64,000 nucleotides of DNA from Bradyrhizobium sp. 1. Its GTDB lineage: Bacteria > Pseudomonadota > Alphaproteobacteria > Rhizobiales > Xanthobacteraceae. A program made the position numbers and the translations under genes. Location: contig NZ_JADPJH010000020.1 in assembly GCF_023073315.1 (NCBI RefSeq), forward strand, positions 78,479 through 142,478. The letters run 5' to 3'. The notes beneath the pieces were generated by a model. The model saw only the letters and a program-made list of their open reading frames with translations. It was not told the origin of the DNA and searched no databases. This document shows, in pieces, positions 38,852-47,905 of the stretch (positions within the stretch are counted from its first letter, which is position 1; the number at the start of each line of letters is the position of its first letter).

Positions 38852-39304
38852 ATGCCAGCGTTCGTGACTTTCGGGCGGATCCTGTTCGCCGTGCTGTTCA
38901 TCTACACGGGAGCGGCAAGATTCTTCGCCATGCAGGCGACGGTCGATTTCATCTCCACCAAGGTCGTGGTGCCTGACGCAATCGCGCCTTACGCGAAGCA
39001 GATCGAGACGGCGACCGGGATGACCACGCCGCAACTGCTGGCGATCGCGATCGGCGGCTTGGAGATCATCGCCGGCCTGATGATCGCGCTGAATTTCGGG
39101 GCGCGCTTCTTCGCGTTGCTGATGATCATCTATGTCGCGGTCTCGACCGTGCTGTTTTACGATTTCTGGAACCAGGTGCCGCCCGACAACGCCAAGGTGC
39201 TGGTCGATGCGCTCAAGAATCTCTCGATCATCGGCGCGCTGTTCATGATCATGGGTTACGGCCGTGCCACGCGCTCGGCCGAGACGGCCTACGGGGACGT
39301 GTAG
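38852..39304 (+). CDS. DoxX family membrane protein
   Basis: A 150-residue inner-membrane protein with four hydrophobic helices, matching the DoxX/DoxD-like family (MPAFVTFGRILFAVLFIYTG opening, then IGGLEIIAGLMIAL). The biochemical role is unknown. It has its own start (no coupling to maeB) and ends 3 bases before a convergent gene. Confidence 0.85.
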   Translation: MPAFVTFGRILFAVLFIYTGAARFFAMQATVDFISTKVVVPDAIAPYAKQIETATGMTTPQLLAIAIGGLEIIAGLMIALNFGARFFALLMIIYVAVSTVLFYDFWNQVPPDNAKVLVDALKNLSIIGALFMIMGYGRATRSAETAYGDV

Positions 39305-39307
39305 TCG

Positions 39308-39859
39308 CTACGTCCTGCGCCACGGTGTGACGGTGACGTCATGCGCCGCGTCGAGCAGATACGGCGTCCCCGGCTTCATCCCGTGTGAGGCCAGCACCTC
39401 ATGCGGTGTCCGCTCCGGTACGCCGACAAAGCAGCCTTCGCCGCCGGGCAGGCGCAGGTGCGGGGCCTCCGACAGCCAGAACGTGTCGTAGCGGTCCATG
39501 AACATGTCGAACACGACGGGGCCGCCGATGATCGCGACCATGCCGGAGGCGACGTCGGCGAAGGCGCAAGCCTCCTCGAAGCTCGCATGGTCCGGATTCC
39601 ACAGCGTCGCGTTCGGCATTTCCGGATCGACGGTCAGCGCCTTGATCTTGCGGGTCAGGATCAGCCGTTTGCGCTTCGGCGAGTTCTGCTGTCCCTCATG
39701 GGAATGGCCGCCGTGCACGACCAGCGCGGCGCGATCGAGCGCCTGTTCGAAGAACAGCTTGTCGCCTTCGAACTTGAGGCTGTCCGGCATGACATGCATC
39801 GGGTCCGCGAGCATGCCGTCCGCGGAGATGATGACGTAGCCTTCGATACGGAAAGACAA
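39308..39859 (-). CDS. dihydrofolate reductase-family protein
   Basis: A 183-residue protein of the DHFR/RibD C-terminal fold: GYVIISADGMLAD opening (the substrate loop), a middle strand LVVHGGHSH, and IGGPVVFDMFMDRYDTFWLSEAP with the conserved GG pair that binds NADPH. It is shorter than RibD and lacks an obvious folA-specific site, so reductase specificity is open. It follows the deacetylase by 7 bases on the same strand, so the two are probably co-transcribed. Confidence 0.82.
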   Translation of the reverse strand: MSFRIEGYVIISADGMLADPMHVMPDSLKFEGDKLFFEQALDRAALVVHGGHSHEGQQNSPKRKRLILTRKIKALTVDPEMPNATLWNPDHASFEEACAFADVASGMVAIIGGPVVFDMFMDRYDTFWLSEAPHLRLPGGEGCFVGVPERTPHEVLASHGMKPGTPYLLDAAHDVTVTPWRRT

Positions 39860-39866
39860 TTGCCGA

Positions 39867-40868
39867 CTATTCCGAAACCGTCGTCACCACGGAATTCACC
39901 GGCCGGCTGCTCACCGTCGGCAGCTTGATGTCCTTCATCAGCTCCTGGTCATATTCGGGCAGCGTCGAGGCCGGGAACTTGGCACGCATCGCCACGACCT
40001 TGTAGCCGCTGGCCTTCAGCCGCTTGAGCAACTCCGGCAGGGCTTCGGCGGTGTGCTTCTGGAAGTCGTGCATCAGGATGATGCCCTTGCCCTTGTTGTC
40101 GAGCTTCTTCATCACGGTCTCGATCACCTTCTCGGGCTTGGACGCCTTGAAATCGAAGGAATCGATGTCGCAGGAGAAGATCGCCGTGTTGCGGTTGCCG
40201 AGATAGGTGACCATCTCCGGCGGATGCTGGAGCGCCGGGAAGCGGAAGAACGGAGAGGGCGAGATGCCGCCGAGCGCCCACTTCACCGCGGAAAGGCCCT
40301 TCTCGATCTCTTCCTTGCGCTGCGCCTCGGTAAGCTTCTTGTTGTTGAGATTGGCGTGCGACCAGGTGTGGGTGCCCACGGTGTGGCCGGCCGCGTAGAC
40401 CTGCTTGAGGATCTCCGGCTCATAGGTCGCGTGCTTGCCGATCGAGAAGAAGATGCCGGTGGTGCATTCGTCGGCGAGCGCCTTCAGCACGGCGGGGGTG
40501 TTCTTCGGCCAGGGGCCGTCGTCGAAGGTGAGCACGACCTCCTTGTCGCGCAGGAAGTCGAGCTCCTTGAAGTGCTCGAAGCCGAAGCCCGGACCGCCTG
40601 TGGTGTCGATCTCGACGGTGCGGGCGACCCCGAGCGCGCCGGGCGTGTTGCAGGCCGCGCGGGCGGGCTGCGGCGCCTGTTGCGGCGGGGGCGGATTGAT
40701 GAAGCCGGCTGGCGCGGCGGCAGCTGGCGCGGGAGCAGCAGCAGGTGCTGCGGCCGGTGCGGCCTGCGTCGCGGCGGCGGGCTTTGCGGCTGGGGTCTGC
40801 GACCATGCCGCGCCTGCCATGCCCAGAGACATAGCGCTTGCCAAAATCAGTTTTGCCGCCACACGCAT
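39867..40868 (-). CDS. polysaccharide deacetylase (NodB-homology)
   Basis: An exported carbohydrate esterase family 4 enzyme: the metal-site motif TFDDGPWP (DDG at 116-118) and HTWSH (167-171) are both present and are the usual metal/catalytic residues. The 333-residue protein has a signal MRVAAKLILASAMSLGMAGAAWS followed by a Pro/Ala-rich linker (residues 27-70). ATG 40868 is supported by the signal; the longer frame from 40940 is not. Likely targets are peptidoglycan or a surface polysaccharide. Confidence 0.9.
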   Translation of the reverse strand: MRVAAKLILASAMSLGMAGAAWSQTPAAKPAAATQAAPAAAPAAAPAPAAAAPAGFINPPPPQQAPQPARAACNTPGALGVARTVEIDTTGGPGFGFEHFKELDFLRDKEVVLTFDDGPWPKNTPAVLKALADECTTGIFFSIGKHATYEPEILKQVYAAGHTVGTHTWSHANLNNKKLTEAQRKEEIEKGLSAVKWALGGISPSPFFRFPALQHPPEMVTYLGNRNTAIFSCDIDSFDFKASKPEKVIETVMKKLDNKGKGIILMHDFQKHTAEALPELLKRLKASGYKVVAMRAKFPASTLPEYDQELMKDIKLPTVSSRPVNSVVTTVSE

Positions 40869-41032
40869 GGTGTTGTCCTCGAGATTGATCCCGTTGTTCC
40901 GCCGAAGTTTTTCGCCTCCGGCAAAACCATCCTGCCCCAAACGATCCTAGCCTAGATGGTGGGCCCTCGCCATTGCAACGGCTGTTTGGCGCCCCGCCAC
41001 AATTGTGCCCAACCGGATTGGGCCGCGCTGCG

Positions 41033-41599
41033 TCAGCTGTCGGCCAGCGCTTTGGCGATGGCTGTCTTGATCCGCGTATCGGTCGGCTCGACGGCGGACG
41101 GATAGACCTCGGCAATGTAGCCGTCACGGCCGATCAGGTATTTATGGAAGTTCCAGCGCGGAACGTCCCGGGGGCGCGCCTCTGCCGCCCATTTGTAGAA
41201 CGGATGCGCCTTGGCTCCGGTCACGACCGCCTTGGCCGCGATCGGGAAGGTAACGCCGTATTGATGGTGTGCGGTCTCGGTGATCTCGCTGGTGCCGCCA
41301 GGCTCCTGGCCGCCGAAATCGTTGGAGGGCACGCCGATGACGGTGAGCCCGCGTTCGCGAAACTCGCTCCAGAGCTCTTGCAGGCCTGCGTATTGCGGAG
41401 TGTAGCCGCAGAGCGATGCGGTATTCACCACCAGCAGAGGTTTACCGATGAACGCGGCAAGGCGGATGTCGTCGCCGGACAATGCCGGGAAGGAGAAGGC
41501 GTAGGCCGGGATCCGGCTCATGCCGCCATCGGCAAGCGCGCGCGTTGCGGATGCTGTCGTCGCAACAAGCGCGGCGAGCATGGTCCTGCGGTTTAGCAT
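41033..41599 (-). CDS. exported glutathione peroxidase-family protein
   Basis: A thiol peroxidase-fold protein of 188 residues with Cys in the place of selenocysteine (VVNTASLCGYTPQY) and the companion SNDFGGQEPG and WNFHKYLIG motifs of the Gpx family. The N-terminus LNRRTMLAALVATTASATRALADG has a twin-arginine-like stretch and could be exported by Tat or Sec. ATG 41599 is preferred because it opens directly onto that signal; an upstream ATG at 41629 is 10 codons further. Confidence 0.88.
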   Translation of the reverse strand: MLNRRTMLAALVATTASATRALADGGMSRIPAYAFSFPALSGDDIRLAAFIGKPLLVVNTASLCGYTPQYAGLQELWSEFRERGLTVIGVPSNDFGGQEPGGTSEITETAHHQYGVTFPIAAKAVVTGAKAHPFYKWAAEARPRDVPRWNFHKYLIGRDGYIAEVYPSAVEPTDTRIKTAIAKALADS

Positions 41600-41688
41600 G
41601 GCGACGTCCCCCGACGTGTTCCGGGACACACTTTACCCCGTCGGCGCAAGCGGCCTCGTCAACACCGCGTTATCGGGACCGACGAGGC

Positions 41689-43332
41689 CTAGTACAGGCG
41701 GACGATGAAATCGGTGCCTTCGCCGGTCTCGCCCTGGTTGATGCCCTGGTCGGAGACGATGATCGAGCCGCCGGAGGTCAGCATCTCGTTGATCTTCGCC
41801 ATGGTGTCGGCGGGGATCGCGATGCGGTCGAGGGCTTCGGTCGGGCTGTCCGGCGCGACCACGGGCTTGACTGTAACAGGCTTGGCGGCGACGGGGATCA
41901 CGGCGGCGCCACGCTGGTGGCGCGTCACGCGACTGTCGTCCTCGCGTGCGGCCGAGCGCGCCGAGACGGGCAGCGACACCACCGACCAATGCAGCGCATT
42001 GGAATCGGTCTTGTCGACTTCCGCGGTGAAGATATGCGTGCCGAGCGGCCGGTCGCTCGCGGCGATCGTGACCGGCACCTCGAACAACGGCGCAAAATTC
42101 TGCCGCACGTAGAGCTTGGAATCCTTGCGGCTGATGAAGACCGCGATCTGTCCGGCCCGCTTCGGCGCTTCCGGCTTTGCCGCCGGCGCGGGCTCGGCGA
42201 CGCGGCTCTCGTCCTTCTTGGTATCAGGCGCTGGTGCCGCAGCCGTCAGGGGCGCGTCGGGCTTCTTCGCGCTGTCGACGGCTTCGGCGTTGGCAGGCTC
42301 GGCTTTCGCGGGCTCTGTCTTGGTCGGCTCGGTCTTGGCAGACTCGACCTTGTCGTCGGTTGGCGTCGAAGTTTTGGGTGCTTCCGCGGCCTCGGCGGGC
42401 TTCGCTTCGGTGCTGGCGGACTTGGTCGCGTCAGATGCCTCGACCTTGTCTGTTGATGTGCCGGCCTCCTCGCGCACAGGCGCGTTTCCGGTCGTCATAT
42501 CCGACATCACGGTGTGGCCGACCGACGAGCGCAGCTCCAGCACGGCATCGGCGCTGGCGGTCTTGGTCTCAACCGGCTTCGCGTCGCTGGCGTTGACGTC
42601 GGCGGCAGCCTTGTCCGCCTTGTCACCGGCACTGGTCTGGGGCGCGAGGCTGGCCGCGGGCTGCGGCGGCACGCGCACGGAGGCGAGCAACGGGTGCTGG
42701 AAATCGTGCGGCGTCATCTCGCCGGGCGCGACGATCACGCGCGCGCCCATCTTGGTCCAATTCCACATCTTCACGGCGAACGCCATCGGCATGCGGATGC
42801 AGCCATGCGAGGCCGGATAGCCGGGCAGCACGCCGGCGTGCATCGCGATGCCGGACCATGTGACCCGCTGCATGTACGGCATCGGCGCGCCGCTATAGAT
42901 GTTGGAGTGGTGGAATTTGTGCTTCTGGATGACGCTGAACACACCCATCGGCGTCGAATGGCCCTTCATGCCTGTCGACACCGGAGATTCCGCGAAGACG
43001 CCATGGGTGTCGTAGACCGTCACCTTCTGCCGGTCGATCGAGACGACGATGACGAGGGGGCCTTGCGGCTTGGCGCCGACTTCCTTCTCGGCGACGGCGT
43101 CCTTTTTGCCGGCCGCACCGCGCTTTTGCGGCTTCTGGCGGGGAACTTCGGAATGCCGATCCTGCCGCGAGGCGTAGGACCCGTCGGAATAATCCGGCCA
43201 GTAGTAAAATGCTGCTTCAGCCCGGTTGGCCGTACCGATCGCACCCGCCGCCGTCAAAATGGCGACCTGCCAGAGCCGTGCCGGCTTGGCAGAAAAACCA
43301 GACCCGTTCACGCTATTCATCCTCGAATCCAT
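41689..43332 (-). CDS. L,D-transpeptidase with a second, degenerate YkuD half
   Basis: Cell-wall enzyme of 547 residues. After an N-terminal membrane/signal segment and basic stretch, a complete YkuD domain occupies about 91-203, with the catalytic HAG and SHGCIRMP motifs (Cys178). A long Ala/Pro/Glu/Lys-rich linker (about 210-390) follows, then at 393-455 a segment that resembles the first half of a second YkuD domain but lacks the Cys motif. The C-terminus ends DFIVRLY. Probably crosslinks peptidoglycan or attaches proteins. Confidence 0.9.
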   Translation of the reverse strand: MDSRMNSVNGSGFSAKPARLWQVAILTAAGAIGTANRAEAAFYYWPDYSDGSYASRQDRHSEVPRQKPQKRGAAGKKDAVAEKEVGAKPQGPLVIVVSIDRQKVTVYDTHGVFAESPVSTGMKGHSTPMGVFSVIQKHKFHHSNIYSGAPMPYMQRVTWSGIAMHAGVLPGYPASHGCIRMPMAFAVKMWNWTKMGARVIVAPGEMTPHDFQHPLLASVRVPPQPAASLAPQTSAGDKADKAAADVNASDAKPVETKTASADAVLELRSSVGHTVMSDMTTGNAPVREEAGTSTDKVEASDATKSASTEAKPAEAAEAPKTSTPTDDKVESAKTEPTKTEPAKAEPANAEAVDSAKKPDAPLTAAAPAPDTKKDESRVAEPAPAAKPEAPKRAGQIAVFISRKDSKLYVRQNFAPLFEVPVTIAASDRPLGTHIFTAEVDKTDSNALHWSVVSLPVSARSAAREDDSRVTRHQRGAAVIPVAAKPVTVKPVVAPDSPTEALDRIAIPADTMAKINEMLTSGGSIIVSDQGINQGETGEGTDFIVRLY

Positions 43333-43528
43333 AATCCAAATCAGACGTTAGTGTCGCAGAGGGGATACGCGTTCACCAGCAGGGCGGTTCTGCCGTCAGC
43401 TACTTTTGTCCAACTCGTAGCAAAAAAGCCTCACAGGACGGTAAACGGCGGCCGCGGAGCGCGGCCTGTCATCTTCCTGAGCGGCCACCCCATGCCTACA
43501 TTGTCAGGACTTGTTACCGGAGAACTTC

Positions 43529-44077
43529 ATGTCATCTCGTTTCCCCGGTCTTTCCAGCATCCGCTTGAAAGGCCTCGCTTTATTCCTTCTGGCTCTGCTC
43601 GCGCCTGTGGCGTCCGCATCTGCCGCCGATGAGCCCGATCTGATCTTCCGCCGCTCCACCGTGTTCAAATGGATGAGCCCGAACGACAAGCTCGCGACCT
43701 ACGGCCTCGATGATCCCGAGGTCGAGGGCGTGGCCTGTCATTTCACCATACCCGAGAAGGGCGGTTTCAAGGGCTGGCTCGGCCTTGCCGAGGAGGTCTC
43801 GGACATCTCGCTGGCCTGCCGCCAGGTCGGTCCGATCAAGTTCAAGAACAAGATGGAGCAGGGCGACGACATGTTCCGCCAGCGCCGCTCATTGTTCTTC
43901 AAAAAGATGCAGATCGTGCGCGGCTGTGACGCCAAGCGCAACGTGCTGGTCTACATGGTCTATTCGGACAGGCTGATCGAGGGCTCGCCGAAGAACTCGA
44001 CCTCGACGGTGCCGGTCATGCCGTGGGGACCGGGGGACGCAAACGTCCAGAAGTGCGGAGAGTTCTTCACTCAGTGA
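43529..44077 (+). CDS. CreA family exported protein
   Basis: A 182-residue periplasmic protein of the CreA family (function unknown, widely conserved in Proteobacteria). The signal is MSSRFPGLSSIRLKGLALFLLALLAPVASASA. The CreA core follows, with DDPEVEGVACHFT, GLAEEVSDISLACRQVG and FKKMQIVRGCDAKRNVLVYMVYSDRLIEGSPKNS. The ATG at 43529 has GGAGAA upstream; an earlier TTG is in frame. Confidence 0.93.
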   Translation: MSSRFPGLSSIRLKGLALFLLALLAPVASASAADEPDLIFRRSTVFKWMSPNDKLATYGLDDPEVEGVACHFTIPEKGGFKGWLGLAEEVSDISLACRQVGPIKFKNKMEQGDDMFRQRRSLFFKKMQIVRGCDAKRNVLVYMVYSDRLIEGSPKNSTSTVPVMPWGPGDANVQKCGEFFTQ

Positions 44078-44096
44078 CGCGCTGACGCGCTTGCGT

Positions 44097-44285
44097 TCAC
44101 TCAGTGACGACAGTGCGGTTGACGCGCGGCTTCGCGAGATGCGAGCCGGTCAGTCGCACGAACGCTTGTGGCACGGCTTCATAGCCGCGGCCCGACTGTA
44201 TCGCCATGACGCCGACGCCGTTGCGAATGGACTGTTGGTCGTCGCGGTCCGCGTCGCGCGCCGTTGCGCGATCTTGCGCCGTCAT
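44097..44285 (-). CDS. possible 62-residue protein
   Basis: An open frame MTAQDRATARDADRDDQQSIRN ending TE that sits downstream of creA on the opposite strand. It has no recognised domain; codon bias is acceptable. It may be a real small protein or antisense read-through of the tail of the creA transcript. Confidence 0.35.
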   Translation of the reverse strand: MTAQDRATARDADRDDQQSIRNGVGVMAIQSGRGYEAVPQAFVRLTGSHLAKPRVNRTVVTE

Positions 44286-44701
44286 TATGGCAATCCCTCA
44301 ACTGAACGCGCCCGGTGGTTCCGGGCTTCTCGGTTTCGATGGTTTGGGTCGCAGCCGACGCGCCTTCGGTTCGACGGGACCCAGCCTTCGTTTGGGTTTC
44401 TGTTCAGCAGAAAAACGTAAAATGCGTGTGAAGCGGTGAAGGCGCGGACATGACAGCGTGCTGCGCGCGGCAAGTTTCAAGCGCGAACGGAGCCTGCCAG
44501 GCGACTTTGAACCGCAGCGCGATCCATCTGATAAGATTGGGTTTTTTCGCTGAATGTTTCGTCGTCCCGGACCCGACGAAACAATTCTCACAAAGATGAA
44601 ACCATTTTCCGTTTTTGGCGCATCACGCGCGAAACCGCCCATGGTTATCAGGTTCACAACGACGACGGCGCACCGCCGGCCACCGATTGAGGGACAAGAC
44701 C
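44286..44701. other. intergenic region, no supported gene
   Basis: About 415 bases with alternating GC-rich and AT-rich stretches. A perfect 9-bp stem GTTTCGTCG (44556-44564) pairs with CGACGAAAC (44574-44582) 120 bases before the 44702 gene, possibly part of its leader. No coding frame is supported on either strand. Confidence 0.35.
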
Positions 44702-44866
44702 ATGCGCGCGCTCAGCTTCATCCTTGCTTTCGGTTTCGTGCTCGCCGGTTCCTCGTTTGCCGGCGCACCTGATGGCAACCTCCCCGGTATCGGCACCTTC
44801 CAGTACAGCGGCTCGCCGATCACCACGACGGCGCCGCAGCCGATCGTTGTTGCCGCGCGCTTCTGA
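44702..44866 (+). CDS. small secreted protein, 54 residues
   Basis: An exported peptide: signal MRALSFILAFGFVLAGSSFA, then a short mature part GAPDGNLPGIGTFQYSG and a Pro/Thr-rich end. I recognise this style of short exported protein from Bradyrhizobium but not a function. Confidence 0.65.
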   Translation: MRALSFILAFGFVLAGSSFAGAPDGNLPGIGTFQYSGSPITTTAPQPIVVAARF

Positions 44867-44900
44867 TCGCCGACAAAAAAATCAGCCGTCAAAGGCCATC

Positions 44901-45266
44901 ATGAATTTCCGCATTTGCGCCGCAGCATTCATCTCCCTTCTGACGATCAGTGCCGCCGAGGCGCAGGTCCGCGCTCCCTCCAGGCTACCAGACCCCCGCA
45001 CCGAGTTTGTGCGCCAGTGCGCGCCGCGAATGCTCGGGCGGTGGGAACATCCCGAAGAAGTCTGCGGCTGCCTGCATGATCATGCCGCCGCGGCCGTTGA
45101 GGACCGCGACCTGCGCGAGGCGCTTTTGCGCGGCATCAGCGAGACCGGCGTGCCTACGATCGAGACCGATTGGGTGCCGGCGTCGAAGCAAAGCGAGATC
45201 GGCCCGACCTTCACCAAGATCGCCAAGCCAACCCTTCAGTGCATGTTCGACCCGGCGAAATCCTAA
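44901..45266 (+). CDS. small exported Cys-containing protein
   Basis: A 121-residue protein with a signal (MNFRICAAAFISLLTISAAEA) and a mature part with paired Cys (FVRQCAPRM, VCGCLHDH, LQCMFDP). Its pattern is that of a small periplasmic all-helical protein. Function unknown. It lies 34 bases after the 54-residue gene and may share its transcript. Confidence 0.75.
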   Translation: MNFRICAAAFISLLTISAAEAQVRAPSRLPDPRTEFVRQCAPRMLGRWEHPEEVCGCLHDHAAAAVEDRDLREALLRGISETGVPTIETDWVPASKQSEIGPTFTKIAKPTLQCMFDPAKS

Positions 45267-45270
45267 GCCT

Positions 45271-45516
45271 TCACTTCGATTTCGGACCAAACCGCGGTAC
45301 GCAGGAAGCGGTCCGTGCCACGCCCTGGTCGGTCATCTTCGCGCCGCGTATTTCCTTGACCTGCCCGGCAGGGCAGGTTCCGTCATCCACCTGCACGCGC
45401 TGGCCGAGCTTGAGATCGGTGATGTCCTGTTCGCGTCCGACCGTGACGGCATGCGCCATCGTCGCGAGCGTAACGGAGATCAGGAGCGAGAGGCAGGCTG
45501 CGTGGCGGAGAAGCAT
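45271..45516 (-). CDS. small exported protein (DUF6719-like)
   Basis: An 81-residue secreted protein: signal MLLRHAACLSLLISVTLATMAHA, then a mature part with VGQRV-like spacing (LKLGQRVQVDDGTCPAGQVKEIRG) and a second Cys in ASCVPRFG. I recall small DUF6719-type proteins with a similar CPAGQ...CVPR pattern; that name is given from memory and is unverified. Convergent with the 44901 gene. Confidence 0.65.
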   Translation of the reverse strand: MLLRHAACLSLLISVTLATMAHAVTVGREQDITDLKLGQRVQVDDGTCPAGQVKEIRGAKMTDQGVARTASCVPRFGPKSK

Positions 45517-45583
45517 GGCGAAAGGTCCCGGCGTCAATTCCGCAATGTAGGGGCCGGTTCGCGATTCTGATAGTAAACCTTTG

Positions 45584-47053
45584 TCACGCTCGCCGGGCCG
45601 ACTTGCCTTTAACGCGCAAGGCGGCGCGCGATTCCCGCGCGAGCCGTTCTGCCGATGCCACGAGTTGTGGAACCGCGTGCCCAGAAAATCCCAGGACGAA
45701 GCCGGGCAGGGGACGCGCGCGGGAATAGGTGTCGGCTAGCAGCCAGCCTTCCGCGCCGGCGGCCCGCTTTGCCTCTGCTGCGACCGACAGTTCGACCGAT
45801 GGATCGAACCGGGCGACGAGGTGCAGCCCCTGCGACGGCACCGGCACAGACAATGCACCGTCGGATCTGGCCTCCAGCGTCTCGGCCAGTGCGTCGCGCG
45901 CCTCCCGATAAAGTTTTCGCACCCGCTTCAAATTCGCGGCGAACGCGCCGGAATTGAGCATGTCGGCGACCGCGCCTTCCATCAGCGTGCCGGGAAAGCG
46001 GTCGAGCGCGGCGCGTGCGGCGGTCACGTCGCCGATCAGGCGCTCGGGCAGGGCGCAATAGCCGATGCGCAGACCCGGAAATAGCGTCTTGGCAAAGGTG
46101 CCCATGTAGATCACGCGCTGGAGATGATCGATGCCGGCGAGCGACATCAGCGGCGCGCCGTCATAGCGGAACTCGCTGTCGTAATCGTCTTCCAACACGA
46201 AGGCGCCAACTTGCTTCGCCCAGTCGAGCAGCTCGAGCCGTCGCGGCATCGACATCTGCACGCCGAGCGGAAACTGGTGCGACGGCGTCACATAGGCGGC
46301 GCGTGCGTTGGGCCCCGCGGTGCGGCCTTTGGCGACGCGCATGCCGTGCTGGTCGACGGGGACCGGCACGGCGCGATAGCCGCAATGCGCGATGGTGTTG
46401 CGCGCAGCGGGGTAACCCGGGTCCTCACACCAGACCTGGTCGTTGGGTTTGAGGATCGCGCTCAGCACGATCCGCAGCGCATGCAGCGTGCCTGATGTGA
46501 GCATGATCTGGTCGGGATCGCAGCGCAGGCCGCGCGCCGACAACAGATGATCGGCGATCGCCGCGCGCAGTTCGCGGCTGCCGCGGGGATCGCCGTAATG
46601 CAGATGTTCGGATCCGAACGCGCGCATGCGCCGGCCGACGAAGGCGCGAAAACGCTGCACCGCGCGCTCGTCGATATGGGTGCAGCCGAGCGAGAAGGCG
46701 CCTTGCTTTGGAGCTTCGACCACGATCTTCGGCTTCTTCGGTTCAGTCGCGCGTGCCGGAATGCGCGCGGCGACGAAGGTGCCGGAGCCGACGGTCGCGT
46801 CGGCAAAGCCGTCGGCAATCAGGCGCTCATAGGCGGTGACGACGGCGTTGCGTCGAAAGCCCGTCTGCTTCGCCAGCGTGCGCGATGGCGGCAGCGGCTC
46901 GCCGGGCTTGACGAGGCCGGAGACGATCATCTCGCACAGCGCCTGATACAGCCGGTGCGCGGCGGAAGCGCCTGCGGTGATGTGCGGCCCGGTGAGGTCG
47001 AGCGGCAGCTCAGCCTTGCCGGGCGAGGAAGAATTGGTTGGAATTTTTTGCAT
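45584..47053 (-). CDS. MocR-family regulator (GntR plus aminotransferase domain)
   Basis: A PdxR/MocR-type regulator of 489 residues: an N-terminal GntR winged helix (SRTLAKQTGFRRNAVVTAYERL, about residues 50-110) fused to a class I aminotransferase domain with a PLP-lysine in GTFAKTLFPGLRIGY. Such regulators sense PLP or an amino acid. It is divergent from the pyridoxamine-oxidase-like gene (74 bases between starts), the typical pairing for PLP-metabolism control. ATG 47053 is chosen over a longer start. Confidence 0.92.
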   Translation of the reverse strand: MQKIPTNSSSPGKAELPLDLTGPHITAGASAAHRLYQALCEMIVSGLVKPGEPLPPSRTLAKQTGFRRNAVVTAYERLIADGFADATVGSGTFVAARIPARATEPKKPKIVVEAPKQGAFSLGCTHIDERAVQRFRAFVGRRMRAFGSEHLHYGDPRGSRELRAAIADHLLSARGLRCDPDQIMLTSGTLHALRIVLSAILKPNDQVWCEDPGYPAARNTIAHCGYRAVPVPVDQHGMRVAKGRTAGPNARAAYVTPSHQFPLGVQMSMPRRLELLDWAKQVGAFVLEDDYDSEFRYDGAPLMSLAGIDHLQRVIYMGTFAKTLFPGLRIGYCALPERLIGDVTAARAALDRFPGTLMEGAVADMLNSGAFAANLKRVRKLYREARDALAETLEARSDGALSVPVPSQGLHLVARFDPSVELSVAAEAKRAAGAEGWLLADTYSRARPLPGFVLGFSGHAVPQLVASAERLARESRAALRVKGKSARRA

Positions 47054-47127
47054 GGAATTGGCACTATCGCAGACCAAATCCACGGCTACAACTCTCCTGG
47101 ATTGTTCCATTCCCGACAGGAGCGGCC

Positions 47128-47853
47128 GTGAGCCAGACCGAGAGCGAAAATTCCTATCCGACGTCAGCGCGCAATCAGGTCAAGCGCCGTCACGACCGCG
47201 GCTTCTACGATCACGAGACGGTTCACCGCATCCTGGATTCCTCGATGATGTGCCACGTCTCCTATGCGATCGATGGTCAGCCCTATTGCACGCCCACCTT
47301 CTTCTGGCGCGAGGGGACCAAGCTGTACTGGCACGGCTCGAGCGCCAGCCGCATGCTGCGCAACCAGACCAAGGGCGAACGGGTGTGCCTGACGGTCGCC
47401 CATCTCGACAGCCTCGTGCTGGCGCGCTGCGGCTTCAACCATTCCGCCGACTACCGCGCGGTGATGGCGTTCGGCACCGCCTATCTCGTCACCGACGCGG
47501 ACGAGAAGGAGCGGGCGGTAATCGCGATGGTCGATCGCTTTTTCCCGGACCGCACCGCGAGCCTGCGGACGAGCAGCACCCAGGAGATCAAGGCGACCTC
47601 GTTCATCGCGATGGAGATCGAGGAAGCCTCCGCAAAAATCCGCGCCAAGGGTGTCGCCGACGACGAGGAGGACTACGAATTGCCTGTTTATGCCGAGCGC
47701 ATTCCCGTGCGCACCGTTCTCGGCGCGCCCGAGCCGTGTCCGCGCCTGCTCGACGGCGTCAGCCGGCCTGCGACACTCGCTGGCTATTCGGAAGGCCGAC
47801 TGCTCGAAGATGCATTGCGGGATGCATATTTTGTGGAGTACCCGAACGGCTGA
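47128..47853 (+). CDS. pyridoxamine 5'-phosphate oxidase-family protein
   Basis: A 241-residue FMN-binding split-barrel protein of the PNPOx family, starting GTG 47128 with CAGGAG upstream. The core YAIDGQPYCTPTFFWREG and RVCLTVAHLDSLVLARCGFNHSADYRAV fit the fold. It is shorter and differs from PdxH, so oxidation of PNP/PMP is not certain; a flavin-dependent or heme-related job is possible. Divergent from the MocR regulator. Confidence 0.85.
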   Translation: MSQTESENSYPTSARNQVKRRHDRGFYDHETVHRILDSSMMCHVSYAIDGQPYCTPTFFWREGTKLYWHGSSASRMLRNQTKGERVCLTVAHLDSLVLARCGFNHSADYRAVMAFGTAYLVTDADEKERAVIAMVDRFFPDRTASLRTSSTQEIKATSFIAMEIEEASAKIRAKGVADDEEDYELPVYAERIPVRTVLGAPEPCPRLLDGVSRPATLAGYSEGRLLEDALRDAYFVEYPNG

Positions 47854-47905
47854 AATCGGCTAGCTTGCGCGCTCCTTCGACCAACTGGATGCCCGGAGTA
47901 GCCTG

